Of a DNA stretch of 64,000 nucleotides, positions 27,001-35,146 are shown piece after piece. The notes under the pieces are model-generated. The model saw only the letters and a list, made by a program, of their open reading frames with translations. It was not told the DNA's origin and did not search any database. The stretch spans positions 351,606-415,605 of the forward strand of contig NZ_QUNH01000002.1 in assembly GCF_003387355.1 (NCBI RefSeq), read 5' to 3'. Source of the stretch: Winogradskyella sediminis (GTDB lineage Bacteria > Bacteroidota > Bacteroidia > Flavobacteriales > Flavobacteriaceae). Each line of letters starts with the position of its first letter. Position 1 is the first letter of the stretch. Both the position numbers and the translations under genes were made by a program.

Positions 27001-27819
27001 TTAAGCGAATTGGCAACTATAAGTTACGAACAAGGTCCACAGGTCATTAAAAGTGAAGATACCTTTTTAGTTGGCTATGTATTGTTCGATAAACTAGATG
27101 GTTTTGCCGAAGTCAATGTAGTTGAAAGCGCACAAGCTCTAATTCAGCAAAAGATAGATAGTGGCGAATTAGTAGTTCCAAAAGGTATTAACTACCAATT
27201 TACAGGAACATACGAAAATCAGTTGCGAGCCGAAAAAACCTTGTCGGTTGTTGTGCCTTTAGCATTGGCCATCATTTTCTTAATTCTGTATTTCCAATTC
27301 CGTTCTGTAGGTACGTCATTAATGGTATTTACAGGTATTGCAGTAGCATTTGCAGGTGGTTTTATTATGATTTGGTTGTATGGTCAAGGATGGTTTTTAA
27401 ACTTTAATTTCTTTGGCGAAAATCTACGTGATTTATTCCAAATACACCCGATTAATTTAAGTGTTGCAGTCTGGGTAGGGTTTATTGCACTATTCGGAAT
27501 TGCAACCGATGATGGTGTAGTTATGGCAACCTATTTAACTCAAACATTCGGTAGAAATACACCGGAAAACAAAAAACAGGTTAGAGCATCAGTTGTTGAA
27601 GCTGGTGAAAAACGAATCAGACCGTGTTTAATGACTACAGCTACGACCATTTTAGCATTATTACCAGTATTAACCTCTACAGGTCGAGGAAGCGATATAA
27701 TGATACCTATGGCAATACCAAGTTTTGGTGGAATGCTTATAGCCTTAATCACTTTGTTTGTTGTACCAGTATTGTATAGCTGGAAAGCAGAAGTTCAACT
27801 TAAAAGAACATCAAAATGA
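24073..27819 (+). CDS. heavy-metal RND efflux pump (CusA/CzcA family)
   Basis: The inner-membrane proton-driven pump of a tripartite metal exporter, 1248 residues from the ATG at 24073; a TTG at 24055 would add six residues but has less support. Signatures seen are the N-terminal [17 protein letters not shown] helix, [29 protein letters not shown], the TM4 motif [18 protein letters not shown] with the conserved Asp, and the C-terminal [14 protein letters not shown]. A Bacteroidota-typical insertion around nucleotide 26340-26540 makes it longer than E. coli CusA. Metal is likely copper or silver, given the multicopper oxidase and Cu-ATPase neighbours. It overlaps the outer-membrane factor gene by four bases (ATGA). 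Confidence 0.92.
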   Translation: [1248 protein letters not shown]

Positions 27820-29051
27820 AATATAAATCAATACAAATAAAAATCGTCTTGGCTCTTGGCTCTTGTTTCTTGAGTCTTTTTGCGAACGCTCAACAATTAG
27901 AAATACTTATCGATGAAGCCTTAACAAACAATCCAGAAATTCAAAAGTTTGAGTTACAATACAAAAGAGCTTCCGAAAAGGTAAACGAGGTCAACACCAT
28001 TCCTAATACCGAATTTGGTGTTGGTTATTTTGTGAGTGAGCCAGAAACACGAACAGGTGCACAACGCTTTAAGGTCTCTGCTAAACAAATGTTACCTTGG
28101 TTTGGAACCATTACATCGAGAGAAAATTATGTGAGTTCATTAGCAGATGCTAAATACGAGGACATCGTTATCGCAAAGCGAAAACTAATGGCTTCGGTAT
28201 CACAATCCTATTATAATCTATACGCTAACAAAGCAAAGCAAGAGGTTTTAACTGAAAACATCAAACTATTAGAAACTTATGAGACGTTGGCATTAACTTC
28301 TGTTGAGGTTGGTAAAGCATCCGCAGTAGATGTGTTGCGATTGCAAATGCGTCAGAACGAAATGCAACAATTAAAAGATGTATTGCAACAACAGTTTTTA
28401 GCAGAACAAACTAACTTCAATAATCTATTGAATAGAGATAATGATGTTACCGTGAATGTGGTAGATAGTTTAATGATACCTTCAGAAGACTTTGATATTA
28501 CTTTTGAAAAATTAGTATTACATCCTGAATTACTAAAATTTGATAAACTCTATCAATCCATAGAGCAATCAGAATTATTGAATCAAAAAGAAAGCAGTCC
28601 AATGATTGGTTTTGGATTAGATTATATCAATGTTGCTGAAAGACCAAATATGGATTTTAGCGACAACGGAAAGGATATTGTAATGCCAATGGTTTCGGTA
28701 TCTATCCCAATTTTCAATAAGAAATATAAATCCCAAACCAAACAAAATGATTTGCAACAGCAGGAAATTACTGCTCAAAAACAGGAACGTTTAAATGCAT
28801 TGGAAACGCTTTTAGACAAAGCGAATAACGAACGCATTTCTGCAAGAATAAGTTATGCTACCCAAACCAAAAACCTACAGCAAGCCAAAGATGCAGAAGA
28901 CATTTTAATCAAAAGCTATGAAACAGGAACGATTGATTTTAATGATGTTTTGGATATTCAAGAGTTGCAGCTAAAGTTTCAAATGAACCAAATAGAATCT
29001 GTGAAGACCTACTATGTGCAAAGTACAATCATTAATTATTTAATTCAGTAA
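27816..29051 (+). CDS. TolC-family outer-membrane factor
   Basis: The outer-membrane exit duct of the tripartite metal pump, 411 residues. It has a signal peptide ending SLFANAQ, then long amphipathic alpha-helical stretches (EALTNNPEIQKFELQYKRASEKV, RDNDVTV and the C-terminal LIKSYETGTIDFNDVLDIQELQLKFQ), which are typical TolC/CusC coiled-coil repeats in two halves. Its start overlaps the pump stop by four bases, so they are translationally coupled. The membrane-fusion partner is encoded later in the operon (35133), separated by the oxidase and ATPase genes. Confidence 0.88.
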   Translation: MKYKSIQIKIVLALGSCFLSLFANAQQLEILIDEALTNNPEIQKFELQYKRASEKVNEVNTIPNTEFGVGYFVSEPETRTGAQRFKVSAKQMLPWFGTITSRENYVSSLADAKYEDIVIAKRKLMASVSQSYYNLYANKAKQEVLTENIKLLETYETLALTSVEVGKASAVDVLRLQMRQNEMQQLKDVLQQQFLAEQTNFNNLLNRDNDVTVNVVDSLMIPSEDFDITFEKLVLHPELLKFDKLYQSIEQSELLNQKESSPMIGFGLDYINVAERPNMDFSDNGKDIVMPMVSVSIPIFNKKYKSQTKQNDLQQQEITAQKQERLNALETLLDKANNERISARISYATQTKNLQQAKDAEDILIKSYETGTIDFNDVLDIQELQLKFQMNQIESVKTYYVQSTIINYLIQ

Positions 29052-29054
29052 ACA

Positions 29055-31328
29055 ATGAAAACATTTAACACAATATTTCTCTTGTTTCTAACTTCAATGG
29101 CATTTGCCCAAGTTGGTACAAATGGTCAAGATAGAAAAGAAGAAGGCCGAAACATACAAGAGTATAACCTTACTATAGAAGAAAATGAAATAACTCTTTC
29201 AGGTGTAACCGCCAAAGGAATGACAATTAATGGTGGAATTCCAGGTCCTACATTAGAATTTAATGAAGGTGACCTCGCTATTATTAACGTAACCAATAAA
29301 ATGGATGAAGAAACCTCTGTACATTGGCACGGTTTAATACTTCCTAATTTTTATGATGGTGTACCTTATTTAACTACGCCACCTATAAAACCAAACACTA
29401 CATTTCAATATAGAATACCTATAAACCAATCTGGCACATATTGGTATCATTCCCACACGATGTTGCAAGAGCAAAAAGGAGTTTATGGCTCAATAGTCAT
29501 TCATCCTAAAGAAAAGACCTTGGACTATGATAAGGATTTAGTCGTAGTCCTTTCAGATTGGACAAATGAAAAACCAATAAATGTACTGCGAAACCTTAAA
29601 CGAGGAAATGAGTGGTATCAGGTTAAAAAAGGAACAGCGGTACCATTAAGCAGAGTTATAAAAGAAGATGCATTAGGCGCACAATTCAAATTTTGGCGCG
29701 ATAGAATGGAAGGTGCAGATATTGCAGATATCTACTATCCTGCGTTTTTAGCCAATGGTAAAAAAGTTGCAGAATATCCAGAGTTTAAAGCAGGTGAAAA
29801 AGTACGACTACGTTTTATTAATGCATCTGCTTCATCTTATTATTGGCTGGATTTTGGTGGTGGTAACCCGATGATTGTAGCGAGTGATGGTGTGGATGTA
29901 ACACCAAAATATAAAAACCGATTTCTTTTTGCAATTGCCGAAACCTATGATGTGATTGTAACCATTCCAGAAGGCACATTGGAAATTACCGCAACAGCAC
30001 AAGATGGTTCTGGTAATATGTCCATTCGTTTAGGTAGCGGAAAACTGTATCCAGCAACAGTTATAGACAGACCAGATAAAGTAGCTATGATGAAGCAAAT
30101 GGCAAAAATGGATATGAAGATGGGTGCACCTGCTTTAGTAGGAAATAAAAACAGTAACACACCAGAAGTCCTAATGCAGAAATATGGGATGAAGATGAAT
30201 ATGGATATGAAAGATGGACAGATGGAGAATGAAATGAATATGGAAATGAAAAAGGATGTGATGCCAATGAATCATAAGATGATGCAAAAGGACACCACTT
30301 CATTTAATTATGACACACGTAAAACCTATTTCAATTATGATTTTTTAAAGGCAAAAGAAAACACGACTTATAAGGCAGACATACCTGTAACCGACCTTTT
30401 ACTTAATCTAACAGGTAATATGCAACGTTATGTTTGGAGTTTGAATGGCATACCACTTTCGGAAACAGACAAAATTAAAATTAAAGGTGGAGAGGTTACT
30501 AGAATTACTTTGAATAACCTAACAATGATGCATCATCCAATGCACTTACACGGACATTACTTTAGGGTCATCAATGAAAATGGCGAACGTTCCCCATTAA
30601 AACATACCGTCAATGTACCACCTATGCAAAAAGTGGTCATCGAATTTTATAACGAAGAATATGGTGATTGGTTCTTTCATTGTCACGTGTTATATCATAT
30701 GATGGGTGGTATGGCAAGAGTATTTAGCTATGATACACCACGCGATGAAAGGATGAAACCTTATCCAGTTCAAAAACTAATTGATGAAACTGACCATTAT
30801 TACTCTTGGGGAGCTGCACGTGTAGGTTCAAACTTTAATGAACTTTTATTGATGTCAAGCAACATTCGTAACGAATTTGGACTACGTGCCGAGTTTGATT
30901 ATAACCAAAATGCCGAGATAGAAGTAAATTATAACAGATATCTCAATGATTGGGTACGTGTGTATGCAGGTGTAAATACTGAAACTTCTACACCAAATTC
31001 TTATGATACATTTAATACTGTAGGATTAGTTGGAGTTAAATATTTCACGCCTTACAGATTTAATGTGGATGTGAGTATGGACCATCAACTGCGCCCAAGA
31101 ATACGTTTGGACAGAGAACTATTGATTTTTCCTAGAATTTTTCTCGAAGGAGAATACGAGTATAGAGCGGATTTTGGATGGGTCAATGATTTAGAAAACA
31201 ACAATTCTTATGAAGGTGAAACTCAATGGTTAATTGGAGCATCGTACATCTTATCTCGAAATTTTTCAATTCAAGGGAATTATAACAACCGATATGGTTG
31301 GGGTGGTGGACTTTCAATTAGATTTTAA
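29055..31328 (+). CDS. multicopper oxidase (CopA-like) fused to a CopB-like barrel
   Basis: A 757-residue periplasmic/outer-membrane protein. The signal peptide ends AFAQ. The N-terminal multicopper oxidase has three cupredoxin domains with copper ligands HWHG (90-93), HSH (132-134), HPMHLHGH (about 492-499) and HCHVLYHMM (about 542-550). Between domains (about 340-420) lies a very Met-rich stretch, with runs such as MDMKMGAP and MNMEMKKDVMPMNHKMM, as in Cu(I)-oxidising enzymes of the CopA/CueO type. From about residue 572 the chain continues as beta-strands ending GGGLSIRF, closely resembling CopB, a separate outer-membrane copper protein elsewhere. It would oxidise Cu(I) and anchor the oxidase at the outer membrane. 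The fusion is the notable point. Confidence 0.82.
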   Translation: MKTFNTIFLLFLTSMAFAQVGTNGQDRKEEGRNIQEYNLTIEENEITLSGVTAKGMTINGGIPGPTLEFNEGDLAIINVTNKMDEETSVHWHGLILPNFYDGVPYLTTPPIKPNTTFQYRIPINQSGTYWYHSHTMLQEQKGVYGSIVIHPKEKTLDYDKDLVVVLSDWTNEKPINVLRNLKRGNEWYQVKKGTAVPLSRVIKEDALGAQFKFWRDRMEGADIADIYYPAFLANGKKVAEYPEFKAGEKVRLRFINASASSYYWLDFGGGNPMIVASDGVDVTPKYKNRFLFAIAETYDVIVTIPEGTLEITATAQDGSGNMSIRLGSGKLYPATVIDRPDKVAMMKQMAKMDMKMGAPALVGNKNSNTPEVLMQKYGMKMNMDMKDGQMENEMNMEMKKDVMPMNHKMMQKDTTSFNYDTRKTYFNYDFLKAKENTTYKADIPVTDLLLNLTGNMQRYVWSLNGIPLSETDKIKIKGGEVTRITLNNLTMMHHPMHLHGHYFRVINENGERSPLKHTVNVPPMQKVVIEFYNEEYGDWFFHCHVLYHMMGGMARVFSYDTPRDERMKPYPVQKLIDETDHYYSWGAARVGSNFNELLLMSSNIRNEFGLRAEFDYNQNAEIEVNYNRYLNDWVRVYAGVNTETSTPNSYDTFNTVGLVGVKYFTPYRFNVDVSMDHQLRPRIRLDRELLIFPRIFLEGEYEYRADFGWVNDLENNNSYEGETQWLIGASYILSRNFSIQGNYNNRYGWGGGLSIRF

Positions 31329-31342
31329 ATAAAATTATAACA

Positions 31343-33838
31343 ATGAAACACACATATCACATACACGGAATGACTTGCAACGGTTGTCGCAGTCACGTTG
31401 AGGAAACGCTCTCTAAAGTAGGAGGTGTTTCAAAAGCAACAGTCGATTTAGATAAGGCAGAAGCTAACATAGAAATGGAATCACATATTCCCATAGAAAC
31501 ATTTCAAGAAGCCTTAAAAAAAGATGGTGGTACATATAGCATTCATAAACAAGGTGAACACCATCAGCATTCAGAAGCTAAAAAGGAAAAGCAACCTAAA
31601 GGTACAGGCACATTTTATTGTCCTATGCATTGCGAAGGCGATAAAACTTATGATAAACCAGGCGATTGTCCTGTTTGCGGAATGGATTTGGTGGAAGAAC
31701 AAAATCTATCAGCAACTTCAAAGGAACAATGGACGTGTCCGATGCATCCAGAAATTGTCAAAGACGAAGCAGGTTCGTGTCCTATTTGTGGGATGGATTT
31801 AGTGCCAATGGAAGCAGATAGTTCAGCAGAAGAAAAAACGTATAAAAAGCTATTAAAGAAATTTTGGATTGCCACAGCATTTACCTTGCCCATTTTCTTA
31901 ATGGCTATGAGCGAAATGCTCAATAACAATCCGTTGTACGATATAATGGAACAGAAATATTGGAATTGGATTCAGTTTGCTTTATCCATTCCAGTTGTAT
32001 TTTATGCGACTTGGATGTTTTTTGAGCGTGCCTATAAAAGCATTAAGACTTGGAATCTCAATATGTTTACACTTATTGGGATTGGTGCAGGTGTGGCGTG
32101 GTCGTTTAGTGTTTTTGGTATGTTCTTTCCAGACGTATTTCCAAGTCAATTTAAAACAGAATCAGGTGCAGTTCACGTCTATTTTGAAGCAGCAACTGTG
32201 ATTTTAACGTTAGTGCTTTTAGGTCAATTGTTAGAAGCTCGTGCACATAGTAAAACCAATTCGGCAGTAAAAGAACTGTTGAAATTAGCACCTAATAAAG
32301 CCATAAAAATAGTAGATGGTGAAGAAGTTGAAGTCAGTATTGACGAGATAGAACTTAATGATATTCTAAAAGTGAAACCAGGAGATAAAATTCCTGTGGA
32401 TGGTGTGATAACTGAAGGCGAAACAACTATTGATGAATCTATGATTACAGGCGAACCTATTCCTGTAAACAAATCTCAAGAAGATAAAGTAAGTAGCGGA
32501 ACCATTAATGGGAATCAATCCTTTTTAATGAAAGCAGAAAAGGTAGGAAGTGACACTTTATTATCACAAATCATTCATATGGTTAATGATGCCAGTAGAA
32601 GTCGTGCACCTATTCAAAATTTAGCAGATAAAGTTTCAGGCTATTTTGTGCCAGTTGTAGTTCTTATTTCTATTATCACATTTATTGTATGGTCTATTTG
32701 GGGACCAGAACCAGTTTATGTGTATGCGTTTGTCAATGCAATTGCAGTACTAATCATTGCTTGTCCTTGTGCTTTAGGTTTAGCAACACCAATGTCTGTA
32801 ATGGTTGGTGTGGGTAAAGGTGCTCAAAATGGTGTATTGATTAAAAATGCTGAAGCTCTTGAAAAAATGGATAAGGTAAATACGCTTATCGTTGACAAGA
32901 CAGGAACAATTACCGAAGGAAAACCAACAGTTGAAACCGTTGGAGCTTTTAATGATGCTTTAAACAAAAATGAGCTACTTCAATACATCGTTTCATTAAA
33001 TACCAATAGTGAACATCCTTTGGCAGAAGCGACAGTTAAATATGGCAAAGAACACAACACAGAAATTTTAAAGTCCGAAGATTTTAGTGCAGTCACAGGA
33101 AAAGGTGTTGAAGCGACAATAAAAGATAAAAAAGTAACATTAGGTAATCCTAAAATGATGGAATATGCTAAAGCAGATGTTACATCGACAATGAAAGACG
33201 AAGCTAAATCTTACCAAAAACAGGGTAAAACAGTTTCTTATTTGTCAATAGATGAAACCGTCGTTGGATATGTAGTTATAGGCGATAAGATAAAAGAAAC
33301 AAGTGCTAAAGCCATTAAAGCACTTCAAGATAAAGGGATTGATGTTATAATGCTTACAGGTGATAATCACGATACAGCACAAGCAGTAGCATCAGAACTA
33401 AATCTTGCAGATTTTAAAGCCAGTATGTTACCAGAGGACAAACTCAAAGAAGTAGAAAAATTACAAGAAAACGGAAAAGTAGTTGCTATGGCAGGTGATG
33501 GTATTAACGATGCACCAGCATTGGCTAAAAGTGATGTCGGTATTGCTATGGGAACTGGAACAGACGTAGCGATAGAAAGTGCTATGATAACACTCGTAAA
33601 AGGCGATTTACACGGTATTGTAAAAGCAAAAAATTTAAGTAATGCTGTAATGAAGAACATTAAGCAAAACCTATTTTTTGCACTTATCTACAACACTTTA
33701 GGTGTGCCTATTGCAGCAGGTGTGTTGTTTCCATTCTTCGGAATACTACTCTCGCCAATGATAGCAGCTTTAGCAATGAGTTTTAGTTCGGTTTCGGTAA
33801 TAGGTAACGCATTACGATTAAGAACAAAAAACATTTAA
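31343..33838 (+). CDS. copA: Cu+-exporting P-type ATPase
   Basis: An 831-residue P1B ATPase that expels cytosolic Cu+ using ATP. N-terminal HMA domain with MTCNGC (Cys12, Cys15), then two short heavy-metal-binding domains (about 92-121 and 133-162, each YCPMH/TCPMH...CPxCGMDL). The channel motif is CPC (Cys474, Cys476), the phosphorylated Asp is Asp518 in DKTGT, and ATP-site motifs GDGINDAPAL follow. The last helices carry IYNTLGVPIAAG and AMSFSSVSVIGN, the TM7 YN and TM8 MxxSS signatures of the Cu+ subgroup. It follows the oxidase gene by 14 bases. The double heavy-metal-binding domain is common in Bacteroidota. Confidence 0.93.
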   Translation: MKHTYHIHGMTCNGCRSHVEETLSKVGGVSKATVDLDKAEANIEMESHIPIETFQEALKKDGGTYSIHKQGEHHQHSEAKKEKQPKGTGTFYCPMHCEGDKTYDKPGDCPVCGMDLVEEQNLSATSKEQWTCPMHPEIVKDEAGSCPICGMDLVPMEADSSAEEKTYKKLLKKFWIATAFTLPIFLMAMSEMLNNNPLYDIMEQKYWNWIQFALSIPVVFYATWMFFERAYKSIKTWNLNMFTLIGIGAGVAWSFSVFGMFFPDVFPSQFKTESGAVHVYFEAATVILTLVLLGQLLEARAHSKTNSAVKELLKLAPNKAIKIVDGEEVEVSIDEIELNDILKVKPGDKIPVDGVITEGETTIDESMITGEPIPVNKSQEDKVSSGTINGNQSFLMKAEKVGSDTLLSQIIHMVNDASRSRAPIQNLADKVSGYFVPVVVLISIITFIVWSIWGPEPVYVYAFVNAIAVLIIACPCALGLATPMSVMVGVGKGAQNGVLIKNAEALEKMDKVNTLIVDKTGTITEGKPTVETVGAFNDALNKNELLQYIVSLNTNSEHPLAEATVKYGKEHNTEILKSEDFSAVTGKGVEATIKDKKVTLGNPKMMEYAKADVTSTMKDEAKSYQKQGKTVSYLSIDETVVGYVVIGDKIKETSAKAIKALQDKGIDVIMLTGDNHDTAQAVASELNLADFKASMLPEDKLKEVEKLQENGKVVAMAGDGINDAPALAKSDVGIAMGTGTDVAIESAMITLVKGDLHGIVKAKNLSNAVMKNIKQNLFFALIYNTLGVPIAAGVLFPFFGILLSPMIAALAMSFSSVSVIGNALRLRTKNI

Positions 33839-33842
33839 TTAT

Positions 33843-34634
33843 ATGCAGAAAACAGTTTTCAAAATATCAAAAATGGATTGTCCTTCTGAAGAAAATCTAA
33901 TTAAGATGAAGCTATCTGATATAGATGGTATCAAACAACTTGATTTTAATTTAGAAGAAAGAATCTTAACACTATATCATAATTCAAATGTAAATGAAAT
34001 TGGTAATGCCTTAAATGAATTAAAATTAAATGAAAGTTTAATCAGTTCAGAAGATACAGACACAATTATTACTGAATCTACAAGGAGTCAATCCAAACTG
34101 TTGTGGACAGTTCTAATCATCAATTTTGCATTTTTTATTATCGAAATGAGTACAGGACTTATTTCAAAATCAATGGGATTAGTTGCTGATAGTTTAGATA
34201 TGTTGGCAGATTCATTTGTTTACGGATTGAGTTTAATAGCGGTTGGTGGTACAGTTTTAAAAAAGAAACGGATTGCAAAATATGCAGGCTATTTTCAGAT
34301 AACACTTGCAATTATCGGAATCGTTGAGGTAATACGTAGATTTTTAGGCTATGAAGCTTTACCTGTATTTTCAACAATGATTATAGTTTCAGTATTTGCT
34401 TTGATTGCAAATGGCATTTGCTTGTACCTCTTACAAAAATCTAAAAGTCAAGAAGCACATATGCGTGCCAGTATGATTTTTACCTCTAACGATATTATAA
34501 TAAATCTTGGCGTAATTACAGCAGGCGTTTTAGTCAATTGGCTGCATTCTGGTATTCCAGATTTAATTATAGGAATCATTGTATTTGGATTGGTGATACA
34601 AGGTGCATTCAGGATATTAAAATTAAGTAAGTAA
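33843..34634 (+). CDS. CDF-like cation transporter with N-terminal ferredoxin-like domain (copy 2)
   Basis: A 263-residue paralogue of the 22584 protein, identical through long stretches (KMDCPSEENLI, ISKSMGLVADSLDMLADSFVYG, KKKRIAK.AGYFQI). Domain plan is the same: an HMA-like fold without CxxC, then a cation diffusion facilitator domain with the TM2 Asp pair and the TM5 His replaced by Phe (IFTSND). It starts five bases after the ATPase stop, inside the efflux operon. The two copies in the same orientation also match at the DNA level and could recombine to delete the 11 kb between them. Confidence 0.85.
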   Translation: MQKTVFKISKMDCPSEENLIKMKLSDIDGIKQLDFNLEERILTLYHNSNVNEIGNALNELKLNESLISSEDTDTIITESTRSQSKLLWTVLIINFAFFIIEMSTGLISKSMGLVADSLDMLADSFVYGLSLIAVGGTVLKKKRIAKYAGYFQITLAIIGIVEVIRRFLGYEALPVFSTMIIVSVFALIANGICLYLLQKSKSQEAHMRASMIFTSNDIIINLGVITAGVLVNWLHSGIPDLIIGIIVFGLVIQGAFRILKLSK

Positions 34635-34660
34635 AAAGTTTAACTATAAAATCAAAAAAT

Positions 34661-35146
34661 ATGGAAAATTCAAAAGAACACTCAAACAAAGGAAATTACA
34701 AAACCTTCTTTATAATGTTGGCTTGCTCATTTGTAGCAATGTACATCACAATGTATTTAAACACCTATTCCATAGACCACGTATGGTTTAGTCTAACACG
34801 ATTCTATATGACGTGTTTAGGGATTTCAACAATGGCAGTAATAATGTGGTTTTTTATGCGAAAAATGTATAATGATAGAAAGAAAAACATAGCAATTCTT
34901 GCAGGTAGTTTTATTCTGTTTATAGGGGCTTTGGGGTTAGTAAGAGCACAATCACCAATAATTGGTGATGTCCTTTGGATGAAAGCAATGATACCGCATC
35001 ATTCTATCGCTATTTTAACAAGTGAAAGAGCAGATATAAAAGACCCAGAAGTAAAAAAACTGGCAGAAGATATTATTGAAGCACAACGCAAGGAAATAGA
35101 AGAAATGAAAGCAATGATAAAACGATTAGAAAATGAAAACAAATAA
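34661..35146 (+). CDS. DUF305-type membrane protein
   Basis: A 161-residue protein with three membrane helices (TFFIMLACSFVAMYITMYL, FYMTCLGISTMAVIMWFFM, IAILAGSFILFIGALGLV) and a C-terminal helix carrying MIPHHSIAILTSERADIKDPEVKKLAEDIIEAQRKEI, the HH motif and charged pattern of DUF305. Members are frequently found in copper-resistance clusters; a metal role for the paired His is inferred. Its end overlaps the start of the adaptor gene by 14 bases, so the two are translationally coupled. Confidence 0.75.
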   Translation: MENSKEHSNKGNYKTFFIMLACSFVAMYITMYLNTYSIDHVWFSLTRFYMTCLGISTMAVIMWFFMRKMYNDRKKNIAILAGSFILFIGALGLVRAQSPIIGDVLWMKAMIPHHSIAILTSERADIKDPEVKKLAEDIIEAQRKEIEEMKAMIKRLENENK

